From Persea americana (lineage: Eukaryota; Streptophyta; Magnoliopsida; Laurales; Lauraceae), in the NCBI GenBank assembly GCA_029852735.1, contig CM056813.1, positions 48,505,682 to 48,569,681 of the forward strand: a stretch of DNA of 64,000 bases. Direction: 5' to 3'. Of this stretch, positions 12,429 to 24,153 are shown one piece after another. The translations under genes were made by a program, and so were the position numbers. Positions within the stretch are counted from its first letter, which is position 1. Every line of letters starts with the position of its first letter. The notes under the pieces were generated by a model. It made no database searches, was not told the origin of the DNA, and saw only the letters and a program-made list of their open reading frames with translations.

Positions 12429-14520
12429 CTTTAATTGCAATGGAACACTAACCTTGTGCGATCCATTTTAAAATGGACTTGGACTGCTCTTTGTTGGCTA
12501 GTGAATCAGTTGGGGATAAGCTTATTTCTAGGAATGTATTTGTGCCAACCATGAAGGCTAGGGGGATTGAAAAATCATAATGGGAACTGTGTATCTTCAA
12601 AAAATCAGCCCTATCCAATCATCCTTACCCCTTCATCTTAATGGTTCACATTTTGTAACAGTTGAAATAAATTACATATCGCATCTCACTACCATAATTG
12701 AAATGTGCAAAAAGTTTGAATACCTTTTGGATTTGTGTGTGTATATATGTGTGTGTGTGTGTGTAAACGGTAACTCCTCATCTATCCAAGCACTTACATA
12801 TCCAATATTTAAACTTAAGATACTTACCCAATTATAATTAAAAACTCGCAACAACGCCCGTGCTTAGTACGGGGCAAAAGGTAAGATATTACATTTTGAA
12901 TTTATGAGATATCAAAATTAATTATAAATATATAAGAATATATTAATGTATATTTATATAAAAACAGTCAACACATCTTCAATCACAAATACAAGTGGTG
13001 AACATCAACAATAAACTATTACAAAGATAAATTTAAAAAATCCATTCAACAACAACATAAAAATAATAACAACAACAATAATTATTAAAGAAGATATAGA
13101 AAAGCGAATTTTGTTAATATATATAATATTAGTAATAAGAAATGCATTCAAGTATATGTTACCTATTGATAGTTTTAAAGCCCAATAAAACAAAGCTACC
13201 CCATTTAGATTTGTTTGTGCAACAAGAGGATTATAGTTTATGCAGATTTTTATTTCCTCATGAGAATGGAATTTTGGATTTTCGTTGAAAATCAAAGTCA
13301 TCTCTATTAAGGAAAAATGATTCATTTTTTTCTTCTATGCGAGGAAAATACATCACATCAAACAACATAATACTGTTAACAAAGAAAATCATAAAAATGT
13401 GCAATCCTCTCGTTGCACAAATGCATCATTTTTTTATCTTCAATAGGCCAATGGTCATTTCAATTCCTCCGCGCAAATTTCTTCTCTTCCCTTTTGAAGT
13501 AGCACCAATACCATTTTAGAACTGATTAAACTGTTTTTTAGCTCTAGATTTTTTGAAAAAAGTATAAACATCTTAAGTTTAAAAGCCATAAATTATGAGA
13601 CTTTAAAACTATAGGCTAGTGTTATTTGATACCAGTAATAATTGGCCTACCTTGGATCAATATATATATCTTAATTATGAGTCCATGTGAGCCCACAGAA
13701 GTGTAATTTATGGTGGGCCATACCTAGGGTCATATGTCTATATAATCAGATCAGAAAAGGATGCCTATAAGATTCAACAAGAAAAACTACAACCTCAAAA
13801 TATTTTTATCAAAGGCCCATCCATGAGGTAGTCAACTAGTAGGTCGGGTCTAATTTTCGTTCACATGTGACAATCTTTGAATAGAGTAGAGCTCTATTTG
13901 GAAACTAAAAGAAAATTATATTTTTAATGAAAAATTTATCAGTGTGAATTGTTGAAAGGAGGGCCCTAAATATTAAAATAAAAAAGATAATAATCTTGAA
14001 AAGATGGAAGATAGATGGTGGTGAGAGAGAGAGAATAACTGTAGCAAATAGAGTGATTTTAGGGGATATTGATTGAGAGACTTTAGGAGATAGAGGATAT
14101 AGATAAAGAGACTTTTTTAGAGAAAAAACTGTGGCATGTGATGATATGGCACCTTAAAGCACTCTGTGTTTTTTCTCCATATTTATTTGAAAGGAAAATT
14201 ATTGCGCTGCTGAGGTGACACCCTCCACAGCCCACCTCCTCTGTTGCTTTAATATATATAACTTGGGGCATTCGGTGATAGGTCCTTAAATATTTTACTT
14301 TTTGACCTTCGATCCACAATATTTTTTCATAGTTTGGTAGGTTCTTTTTCCAAATTTGAGAACCGAAAATGTCCAAATTACCCTTTCTTTAAAAGTAATT
14401 TATTTAAAGATAAATCATATCCCATGATTAGTGGGATATGCCATTAATAAGAGTCAACTACCATTTAATTGGCCACGATTAATGGAAATCCCATCAATGA
14501 GATTTTCAAATAAATTTTAT
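12429..14520. other. Unassigned AT-rich intergenic sequence
   Basis: This stretch has no supported gene. It contains a TG/TA microsatellite (about 12735-12765), a hairpin CCCGTGCTTAGTACGGG near 12858 of a kind common at ends of plant repeats, and an inverted pair of about 20 bp around GTGCAACAAGAGGATT (near 13216) and AATCCTCTCGTTGCAC (near 13402). These suggest decayed small elements that cannot be named. Confidence 0.5.
12735..12765. repeat. GT/TA microsatellite
   Basis: A run of TG dinucleotides broken by a short TATATA stretch. It encodes nothing; the open frames crossing it are chance. Confidence 0.85.
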
Positions 14521-14524
14521 AAAA

Positions 14525-14937
14525 GAACAAATAAATTTTAAAAACGCAAATAAATTTCAAAAGAACACAAATAAATTTCAAAAAACACAAATAAATTTAA
14601 AAAATCCCGATAAAATTTCCAAAATGGAAAAAGATCTATCAGAAACTCAGATATATTTTCCAAAAACTTAGATAAATTTTCCAAAAATTCAGATAGATTT
14701 GTCAAAAACTCAAATAAACTTTTCAAAAACTTAGTTAAATTTATCAAAAACTCAGATAAATTTGCCAAAAACTCAAAAAGATTAAAAAAAAACCTCAGAT
14801 AAATTTGACAAAAACTCAAATATATTTATAAAAAACTTAAATAAGTTTGATAAAAAACTCAGATAAATTTGTCAAAACTTAGATAAATTTGCCAAAACTC
14901 AGATAAATTTGAGCAAAACTCAGACAAATTTCAAAAA
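14525..14937. repeat. Minisatellite, about 21-bp unit (AACTCAGATAAATTTGNCA-like)
   Basis: Roughly 20 degenerate copies of a 20-21 bp unit of the form AAAAACTCAGATAAATTTG. Because the period is close to 21 bp, the minus strand reads as a seven-residue repeat like NLSEFLE in an open frame (14538-14819). That is a by-product of the repeat, not evidence for a gene. Confidence 0.85.
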
Positions 14938-15680
14938 CTCGATTATGTTCTGTGAGGGAACCTGAAACAACCCTGCTGCTTTCACCTTTTCTCCGGTGAT
15001 CCTCCGCGGCAACAGCGAAGGGAGCAGCTGAAATGGAAACCGGCGACGATGAGTGCGGCAACATCGGCGTGGACTCCAACCTTTTGGTCTGGCGACAATC
15101 GCCTTACAAATCCAGACCTCTGCTTCAGACTTCTTCTCTGTGAACGGCGGACCCACACAAATATATATATTTCTATATATTAATCTCAAGTTCTCCACTT
15201 GTCAAAACAAGACAAACTCCTTCTGTTCTTTGACTCCTTCAAAGAAAAAAAAATCAAAACCCTATACAGAAACACGGTTAGTCACCACCACGTGATCACC
15301 AGAGATCAACTCCATTTGTTCTCTTGTTACAGTGTGGCCCCAGATATCAACTCCAATCTCTTTCTTCTCGCACAAATCTTGAGGCGAGGTGAGATAAAGA
15401 AAAAATGAGAGTTGTTCTCTCTTGGGCGGTTCCTCTCTTGTTTCTTCCCTGCTTCCGGCAATGGTGAGGCGGCAGCAAGAGGAGGCTCCTTCTCCGGCAA
15501 AGACGAAGGTAACAAGACCGAACCCGTCCGATCTTATTTGCGATTTCTGCAATCTGAAATCAGAGTCCAGAATCCTCTGTTGTCGTCTTCTCTACAAAAG
15601 ACAGAACAAAGCCCTTGGAATGAAGGAGAATGAAATTTTTGAAATTTTAAAATTTAAAATTTCATGCCTAAATAGTTGAA
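14938..15680 (+). other. GC-richer segment with a short uncharacterised open frame
   Basis: This segment is richer in G+C and CpG than its surroundings and ends next to the 21-bp minisatellite. An ATG at 15461 opens a frame of about 70 codons to 15679 containing CDFCNLKSESRILCC, which does not match any family I recognise. Several frames overlap on both strands, and the first part has features of a 5' untranslated exon (pyrimidine-rich, CTCTTG repeats). It may be a captured or decayed first exon of a host gene. There is no splice or protein evidence to decide. Confidence 0.25.
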
Positions 15681-16525
15681 ATGGTAAATCAGTCATGAAA
15701 ATGTATAATGTGGCGTATCTAGGGACCTCTCGCCAAAACATATCCAGCTGTATGGACTATAGGCCTTAGAGAAAAAGTTCTTGGCAGACTTGAGGCCTTA
15801 CAAGACCAATCTGAGAGACTTTTGGCTAATTTACTCTGAAAACGTCTAAATGCTTTGACTAATCTAGCCTAACTTATTGTTAAATGAAAGTAGGCTCCTA
15901 ACTAGGATGGCCTTTGAAAACATGAGAAAAAGAAGTGTTAAAGAACTGATTACCTTATTCTTTCACCAACGTTAAAAGTGTTATTCAAAAGTATTGTTTA
16001 TGACTTTGGTAGTTATAAATCTATTGCTTTGGACTGGTATCCTAAAACTTAAGCTGTATAATAGTAACCCCTTCCTTAAATGTTGAAATGTGATAAAAAT
16101 TGCCTCAAAATATATATGTATTTCAGATTACCTATCATTTATGAAACTAACAAAAAGCCTGTGCTAAGCCTTGGCTGTAAAAAACATATATATATATATA
16201 TATATATATACAGAAAATTTTAACTTCAAAATATCTTTTTTAGTATTGTTAGTTATTTTCATTCATTTTGAGGATATGGACAACTATTAATAAAAAAAGA
16301 ATTAGGAAAAAAATTATTTTTAATTAAATGACATTTCCGTTACTATTCATTAAATGGCATTGTTATTAAGAAAGAAATTAAGAAAGAAACTAAAACAAAA
16401 CTTAGAAATGAAATGATAAATCAAAGCATAAGATATTTTAAATAAATTAAAGGAGGAAAATGGAATATGAAGAGGAGATGCGCTAAACCATAGAAGGAAG
16501 AGCAGAACCATTACATATTTGAAGA
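15681..16525. other. Unassigned intergenic sequence with TA microsatellite
   Basis: No gene is visible. A (TA)n run lies at about 16187-16211. The remainder is AT-rich and unstructured. Confidence 0.5.
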
Positions 16526-16742
16526 AAGAGTCCGGATCCCCTGTTTCTTAGAAACTGGGAGATAATATTTCATCCAATCCACATTCGCCATCTATATAAA
16601 ATCTTATCCCACCTAATGCATCATGTCAATTGCTTTCTTGGAATTAAAAAAATCAAGGAAGAGATTTTACACAATTGGCGAATGGGGATTGGATGAAACA
16701 ATATCTCCCTGTTTTCTAAGAAATAGGGGATCCAAACTCTTG
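16526..16742. mobile_element. Foldback MITE with long inverted repeats
   Basis: The left arm (about 16526-16590), GAGTCCGGATCCCCTG onward, is nearly the reverse complement of the right arm (about 16677-16738), which ends GGGGATCCAAACTC. The arms match over about 55-60 bp with a few mismatches around a spacer of about 85 bp. The element is about 215 bp with no coding capacity. The target duplication is not clear, so the superfamily is unknown. Confidence 0.6.
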
Positions 16743-17533
16743 GAGAAATGTGGAAGAGTAATGGAAGAGTCATTATTGAATAGAATAAAGAGAAGTTACA
16801 TAACCAAATGGTCAAAATAAATTGAACGATCAAGATCAATTGAACAAATTGAGGCTGATTTTCTCAATAGAAATCACGCTCTTTCATATATATATATATA
16901 AATTAGATAAAATAAATTTTCAATTAGCTATTACTTTTTAAGCATTGATGAATTTCCGTTTCCAAAACTTTCATCCGTAGGAAGCAACTTGCCTCCATGG
17001 TGTGAAAATTAAATTAATATCCAACCCTCAACTGATTTTTCTCGGTATCCAGTCGTCAATGTAACTATATGTTCATCGTGTGTTTTAATATGAACCAATG
17101 TTGTCATTTTAGTAATAATAACAAAGTGCACCCATCATGGGTCAAAGCACTCTACTATTTTATTGTATTTCCTCCTCTATAATTCTTTTTTAAAATTTAA
17201 GGCGAATTTCTCCTTAAAACCGTAGAAATAAAAATAATATAATAATGAAATTTTCATTAAATATATATTCTATTGGTAGTTATGATTTTTAAATTGCTAT
17301 AGATTTAAAAACTTATGTTTAAAATAAAGAGAATATAAGTAAAGGGGTTGTCCTTATATATACATATATACATATATATATATATATACACACGTTTTAA
17401 TGGTGGTTTATGTTCTACTATTAGTCTGTCGTGCAATCACTTAGCTGAAAGGTGATGATAGAACGAAAGGTGTTACCAAGACACTAAGGTGGTGAGCGAA
17501 GATAGAAACCCATTCTCCATAAATGCGAACACT
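16743..17533. other. Unassigned intergenic sequence
   Basis: AT-rich, with short TA runs near 16889 and 17358-17390. I see no gene or clear element. Confidence 0.5.
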
Positions 17534-17535
17534 AA

Positions 17536-17839
17536 GTGCATGTTTGGTATCTCTATTTTTCACATCTATTTGTCTATTTGTCTAAATCGGACAGAGGTTA
17601 GAAAAATTAGAGCATTTGGTAGATGATTTTATCATTTTCCTATTTTAGTGGAGTAGAGGCAAATCCTCTAAAATTAAAATGCCCACTTTCTGGGCATATG
17701 AAAAATAGAGGCATAAGCTCTAAAAAACGTATAGGCAAATCCTGTAAAATTGAAATGCCCTCTTTTTTTTTATAGCTCTTTTTTTAATAGCTCTATTTTA
17801 AATAGTCTGTCAGAAAAAGAGTAGAGATGCCAAACGCTC
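17536..17839. mobile_element. Probable TIR element (MITE-like), about 300 bp
   Basis: The left end TGCATGTTTGGTATCTCTA (from 17538) resembles the reverse complement of the right end, GAGCGTTTGGCATCTCTA (17822-17839). Internal sequence repeats motifs such as GGCAAATCCT and GCTCTATTTT. Ends containing GTTTGG are common in plant PIF/Harbinger and hAT MITEs. A TAA sits just left of the element, but no matching right duplication is seen. Confidence 0.4.
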
Positions 17840-19541
17840 TTTTGTCAAATGCCGTGTCTTTCTCTATTTGCGTCTATTCAAACCCCTATTCACGAAACCC
17901 TCTACATAAAACAATAAGTTAGTATGAACTTAGAAATACATGCTTATTGTCCATTTGTGTCTATTCAATGTTTCAAATTTTCTTTTTCCCTATTAACTTC
18001 TCACATTTTAACTTTTCAATAATCTATTACAATATGTAGCATTTTGGTGATTCCCATTTTAGAGATTGGATAAGAAACAGTAGCAATGATCATGTTTACA
18101 AACTCCGGTTCCATAAATTATACCCAAAAGGATTAGTAAGGATACAATAGAACCCCTTGTTCCTGATCATTTTGTTTTCATTTGCACTAAAATCTTGATC
18201 GTCATCATCTTCATCTGTAATTGTTTTGTTTCTATTTGTTGTTATATTCTGCAAAGTGGTCCTAAAAAATAGGCTTGGCTCGACCATTAATTTTTGCATA
18301 GATTTTGATACAAGATACATGATCCTTGACAAATAGAATTTTTCCATAGATAATCTGTGGAGTTCCTTTAATCAACCATCTGCAATCTATTGAAGTGGCC
18401 AAATGAGGCCTTACAATTTGGGTTGTGCTTAAAATAGATTACAATCAGTTGGGGCTGATCACCTTCAATTAAGTAACTTTAAACAAGAAGACTTTTAGGG
18501 ACCAACCTTCTTATTGGCATCTATTGATGGGGCGCATGTGTGATTACATGCGGGTGACTCCCAACTACGTGTGAGATACATGACTGACCTTTCGAAAGCA
18601 TATATTTTGCTTTCCAAATTTGAAAGTCTTCCCCGATAGGTTTTTCTATTTTCTTTTGAACAAATTACTAGCATGATACCCATTGGATTCAACTAATCTA
18701 TCTACCTATGAGAACCATATATTAGTGAAATATGTGAATAGTAAATAATAGATTCCATTAAAGGGTATATGGGTTGGATGATGATTGATTTGATAAGTAG
18801 GTCACTTATGGTAGATCCCATTTAGATAAAGTTAAGATGTCCAGGATATTATTCATTTAGAGGGTTCTGGACATTTTAAGTTAAGATTGTGAATATTATA
18901 TATACTTGCTGACATTGCGAGGAGAACGGTGAGTTGACTAACCTTTTTCCTTCATGAGTAGAACTTTATAGGGCCAGTTGGTTTCTTAGAATGCAAAGAA
19001 TTTGTGTATGGATAATTTGTAATCCTCCAAAAGCTCTTCCATGGGGTCTCCTCTTGGTTGGAGCATCCAGAAGTTCTTATAAGAGGGTTGAAATTTACAA
19101 ATTCTAAAGGATAAAATTGACTTTTTAGGTTGTTGGAATTTAGGATTATCATAAAGAAATATTGAATTTGGAAATGCCGAGGTGATTGTCAACACATCAT
19201 CATCCAGAGTTCCCAAGCATCACAAGTTCCCGTCAGAAGTTCTGCTAAAGAAATGGGGCCTTAAGGTATAAAAACAAGGAAGAAAAAGCTCCTTAATTAT
19301 ATGCCTTCGCCCACTTTTGATTTAAAAAAGGGGCTCCCATTCCTTTGTAAAGGGTATGAAATAACCCTCCTTTTTTGGTAACCCAGCCAAGGGGGCTGGG
19401 ACCCAATTGAGAGCCCGTACATTCAAACAATCAGCTTGCACTATTTATTAAGTGAAAAGTTAAAGTGAGAAGAGAAAGAGAGTTCTTTTCTTAGAAAACT
19501 TAAACCATGATCTAAGTCGATTTAAGTTCTCCATCACCTGA
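17840..19541. other. Unassigned intergenic sequence
   Basis: No gene supported. A short plus-strand stretch at 18518-18547 translates to ASIDGAHV, like the first catalytic block of PIF/Harbinger transposases, but the match is about eight residues and runs into a stop. The rest is unstructured. Confidence 0.4.
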
Positions 19542-19630
19542 CTCTGCGATTAGGGTGTTCATCCTTGCCCTCACAGAGTCAATCTCTGCGATTAGGGTGT
19601 TCATCCTTGCCCTCACAAAGTCAATCTCTG
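19542..19630. repeat. 42-bp tandem duplication
   Basis: The unit 19542-19583 (starting CTCTGCGATTAGGGTG) is repeated at 19584-19625 with one G/A difference, and a partial third unit (CTCTG) follows. The near identity implies a recent duplication by slippage or unequal crossing-over. Confidence 0.9.
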
Positions 19631-21121
19631 ATTTCCACCCCTAATCTTACTTGATACATGGTCTATGTTTGTGTTTGCAATGATCGATTCGTCTTTCATC
19701 AAAGCTTCTGCAGCACCAAGGGGTTACACTAATTCCAAAAGAACAGTGGAAATATTGTTGAGGTAAATGCTTAAAAAAGAGAAATTATCTCAAAAGGTTT
19801 GTTATAAGCTTAAGTTATAAATCGTGATTATCAGAAATTGTTATGCACAACTATAAAATGTTGAAACGTATTGTAGCTACAAGGCCCTTTGCATAAGGGA
19901 GTGGGAAAAAGGACCTTTTTTTTTTAAAACATCCTACTGTAAAACTTAATGCCGGGAATTTTCTCTTGTGGGAAAGTCCCATCATTAGAATTAGGGACCC
20001 GCACCTCTTTAACTGAGTGATTGGGCTTCCTTCCCGGGTGTACTGCGTTCTCTAGATAAATAAATAAATAATGATCCCAGCCACCTAGCTGGGGTGCCAA
20101 AAAAAAAAAAAACACTGAGTGATTGGAATGTTCATATGCATGTAGATGTTCTCGTAGGAGTAACTCTTGAAAAAATGATGAGCCTCTTTATTTTACCATG
20201 GCAATTGTAATCTCCCTCTATGAGGAACAAATGGATTACAAGATCTTTGCAAAACACGAAGGTTTTCTAATGGTGGGTCATATATTATGATTCCTAAAGA
20301 TGGAGAACATTTCCAATGGTGCAGTCCATGCAGTGGCGGATCCAGTATTTTCATTTGAGGGGAGCTGCCGATGGTTTATTGCAAAAGGTATCCAAAGTTA
20401 AATTGACAAGCCACCTAGAAAAGGAAAATAACTCACCTAAGAAACATGTGATTGAGAGTCATTTAAACTAGAGAAAACGCACAAAGACAATTTCAACATC
20501 GAGCCATGAAATATATAAAAGAAAATTGAAAGGATGCATTCTATAGAGAAAACCCACAAATCCAAAATCAAACTTTTCAATTTAAAATAAGAATCTTTTC
20601 TGGACTAGATAATAGTGGAGAAGAATCTGAGATGCATCATAAAAATTATATTACACTTAAGACACATTTGTGTAAGGGATTGAAATCCTCTTTAAAAGGG
20701 TAACAACAATATACTTTCTCCATGGACTCACAATGCAAAGGATTCTGAAGTCCAATGACATGTTGTCATACATTTGGTATGGCCATAAATTTTTTCCATA
20801 AGGTGCAAACACCATTCTGAAAGTAATCATCCAAAGAGTTTAAAAAGAAAAAATTCTTTGTACCCTTTTTTTGTTGGTTTTCATTTATAAATCCACAACA
20901 AAGAGAATAATATGTGTACTATTCCCAGACCGGTAAACACCAAACCACTTTCCTGCAATTTGGGGATTGTTTGAGTTGAGAATCAAGAGAGGGAGAGAGA
21001 TCAAGACAAAGTTCTTTTCAAATGGAGGAAGGGGGGACTATGGGCTTTTTTATGTGAGGGTTGGGCCAAATCGGCCTTATAGCCCTTTGGGCTTTTTTTT
21101 TTTTTTTTTTTTTCCAGGTTA
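19631..21121. other. Unassigned intergenic sequence with repeat ends
   Basis: No gene is visible. A motif CCCAGCCACCTAGCTGGGG with a poly(A) run (about 20077-20113) is the inverted partner of a similar motif at about 19374-19402, suggesting the ends of a small element. A sequence CAGTGGCGGATCCAG at about 20331 resembles common plant transposon ends and has a relative at about 57297. A long T run lies at about 21096-21113. Confidence 0.45.
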
Positions 21122-21129
21122 GTGGGAAC

Positions 21130-22086
21130 TAGGGGTGCACATGGGCGGTTCGAATCGATTTAGAGTGGAAACCATTAACCAAACCGAACCCATCGGTTTT
21201 ATATTTTTCCAAACCGAACTGAACCTCCCATGTACTCAAAGTGAACCAAACCGTTATGGTTTTTTATATTATTATTATTTTTTTTTATTTTTTTTCACAA
21301 AAAAAAAAAAAAAAAAACTGCAGTTCAAACTTGGTCCATCAAATGGAATGAGGAGAAGCTGTAATGAACACTAAAATATATTTCATACTTTGTTTCAACT
21401 AAAGAAGCATATATCAAACAATGGATGAACTCTTTCCATCCATCATCCGGTTGTGTGATTGAATGGACTACGCAAGTTTTGGTTGACTTTTCAAGCCAAT
21501 GAGTTGAAGCAGTTCAAATCTTCTGCTAAAATACACCAACAAAATGGTTAGGCACGTACCTATTTATTTGCATAAAACCTGGACTAGACTACATTGCTTG
21601 ATCAAGACCAATGAATTCAACACAATAGGAATTAGTTATTATTATTATTTTTTTTGTCCTTTTGTTTTTGCCAACAAGATGGGTTATAGTGGAATGTAGC
21701 CCCAATTTTGAAGTAATTGAGATGGGCCTCTTCATAGTTCACTTTTTCTTAGGCCAGATCAAACCCCTGGGTAGCGCTATTAAAAACCCAATAATACACT
21801 CTTCTTGTAGAACTTTCATTAAACATATAACATGCAAGTAGAACATACAAGCGCTTCCCCTAAGGTTAAAATAGTCAAAACTCAATACTCAAGTTAATAC
21901 ATGCAGTCGATTCAGTTTAGGTAGTTAACCACGGGTTCAAACTGATAACCGACCGATATAAGGCTGTTTTTATGATTTTCAAACCGTTGACCAAACCGAT
22001 CTACATAAAACAATCCAAACCATCTGGTTCGGTTGGTTAATTCGGCCCTGTTTCGCGGTGATACTGGGTTTTTTTGTGCAGCCCTA
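21130..22086. mobile_element. Non-autonomous hAT element, 957 bp
   Basis: The left end TAGGGGTGCACA and the reverse complement of the right end, TAGGGCTGCACA, differ at one base. Perfect 8-bp target duplications, GTGGGAAC, lie at 21122-21129 and 22087-22094. Eight-base duplications with TAGGGGTG-type ends identify the hAT superfamily. Subterminal regions are rich in AACCGAAC and GGTTCGGTTGG motifs, likely transposase binding repeats. There is no transposase sequence inside, so it would depend on an autonomous relative. Confidence 0.85.
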
Positions 22087-22094
22087 GTGGGAAC

Positions 22095-23031
22095 TGAAGT
22101 CCCTCGACCTATATATGTGAGTCCACCCTTGACTCCACGTTCTAATACTTAAAGGTGGATCTCATGTTGTAACTTATAAAGGCCGGAATAGTCCCGTGGG
22201 GTGAAAATTCCACAAAAATACGCTTGTCATAAAAGAGAAAAAATCTAAAGGTTGTGGGACCGCATTGTGATCCCTAATGGCAGACCCACATTTTAATTTC
22301 TAAAGATGAATGAAAGGAGTTTTAAAAATGACAGAATTCAGGGGCATTAAAAAACTCTTGCATATTAAAATTTCCCTGACAGTAGCAGCCAGACATGAAT
22401 TTCAGAATTCGGGTGGAGATCAAACACGCCCAAAGTAAAATATAAAGCTGGTTTGAATGCCATGCAATTTTCAACCCTAATTTTCTTTGCACGCTCATCA
22501 CGCTACACAACTTCGATCCAATGTGCCAAGCCCACGACAAATAGTTGTTAAGAAGTAGAAAGCGGGAGAAGAGCACAATCTGTGCCTGGCCCTCCGGCAA
22601 GCGGATTTGTTGTCAGGTGGGGGGATGGTTTTTGGGCAGTTGTTGAGGTTGGTGTAACAAAGTTGAGCTACACGACCTTGGGGTTGATAAGGAAGTTGGG
22701 TAGTTTGGACCTGTTGTTGAAAGTTGCGCAATGCACATGCAGAAGATTTGTATACCCTACTATAGCTACTTATCACTAAAGTGGTTTGGTTGAGTTGGGG
22801 TCTCAGAGAATCCTATATATCCCTCTCGGGTGTCGTGGGTGGTTTGAGGTGGTTGCCACTGTGGATATGATGGTCATTTTTCAAAAGTCGTTGGACAAAT
22901 GACAAGGGAAGGAATGTGGGTGAATTGTGGTTGACTTGCCGGGTGATCCCATGTTTTTCAATTGATTAAATACTACTCAACATGCAGGTGGCCATCCCTT
23001 GGCAGGCTAAATATTAATAATTTACAAAACA
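22095..23031. other. Unassigned intergenic sequence
   Basis: Short open frames occur on both strands (for example minus 22776-22498) but none carries a recognisable domain. No repeat structure was seen. Confidence 0.45.
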
Positions 23032-23040
23032 TTAGATAAT

Positions 23041-23189
23041 GGGAAATGCTCCTATGAGAGATATCTCTCAACTTATATGAGAGAGAGGGGTGAGGGCCCT
23101 CAAATTTTAGTTGTTGGCATTAAATATGGATGTGAGGGAGAAATATCTCTCATTTAAGGTGAGAGATATCTCTCATAGGAGCATCTCCC
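23041..23189. mobile_element. Mutator-type MITE, 149 bp
   Basis: The left arm GGGAAATGCTCCTATGAGAG and its continuation through GATATCTCTCA match the reverse complement of the right arm (GGGAGATGCTCCTATGAGAG onward) over about 30 bp with one mismatch. A perfect 9-bp target duplication, TTAGATAAT, lies at 23032-23040 and 23190-23198. Nine-base duplications with long TIRs point to the Mutator superfamily. It has no coding sequence. Confidence 0.85.
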
Positions 23190-23198
23190 TTAGATAAT

Positions 23199-23657
23199 TA
23201 TATACTTTTTGGTATGAATTTTATAGAGATGATCAAAGCTGCATTAAAACATGAACGTTTGCAATGAGCGACCCATGCAGACGCGTGCCTTTTCTCGACG
23301 TGTGAGACCCATTATGAACGACCGAACCCCCTCACACTGCCCTCTCGCCAAGGATTGGCACAAGTTGAAACCTGGCACTATTTCAATTGTTACATACTGT
23401 TAGATTGAGAATTTCAAATTCAAGAAAAGTGACGCGCCTTAAAAAATCATTAAATTTGAGAGTTATGTGGATCAAGGAGTTTGGATGAGAATGGTCTAAT
23501 GGATATAATGACCCATCCAAATGATTTTCAGTCTCTTATGAGTAACCGCTACTTTATTGATTACTTGGGGTGTACAAAATCATGATTTATACAATCTTAT
23601 GCATATTCATATCACGTCCACCTTAGGGCCCGCCGCTTACATTATTTGCCTTCCCAG

Positions 23658-23690
<33 letters not shown>

Positions 23691-23698
23691 CCTTAAAT
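23199..23698. other. Intergenic sequence flanking solo LTR E
   Basis: No gene. A TC and TA microsatellite (about 23657-23690) lies just left of the LTR. A stretch at 23577-23615 is repeated in direct orientation, with differences, on the far side of LTR E at 38936-38975. Confidence 0.5.
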
Positions 23699-24153
23699 CT
23701 TACTGTCACACCCCTGAACCTGGATCCCTGTAGCAGTCTGACCTCGGCTACGCGAATTGGGAAGTAAGCGGTAAATAATGTTTCTCCCCTTAGCATCCGC
23801 GTGTGTGAGGAAGACGAAAGTTCCAAACACATCAAGAACATTTCGCAGAAGCTTACGTGACGTTGCAACGCGGAGCCTGTGGCCATCGGATTCCATGTCG
23901 CACTCAACCCTTCAGCATAAAGCTGTCATAACAATACTCATACTCAGACTGAAATAAAACAAGATATTAAAATATACAGAGCTGATAGTGACAGGCTTAT
24001 CATTACCCAAGAATATTCAAGTTATAATTTAACAAGTGCACTAATTACAATCCCAAGAGAAAATAGGCTAACAGAAGCCTTACAAACCAAGAAGTTAAAA
24101 ACAAATACTACCCAGGTGTGTAATGAATCTCCGGAGTCACGCACGACGTCTAC

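Noticed and set aside
12850..12880. CCCGTGCTTAGTACGGG hairpin as a Helitron 3' end
   Set aside because: No CTRR end follows the hairpin in either orientation and no Helitron start was found.
14538..14819. Open frame encoding a repeated NLSEFLE-like heptad
   Set aside because: The heptad is the product of a 21-bp minisatellite read in frame. There is no start context or flanking domain.
18518..18547. ASIDGAHV, resembling a PIF/Harbinger transposase catalytic block
   Set aside because: Only about eight residues match, a stop follows, and no other transposase block was found nearby.
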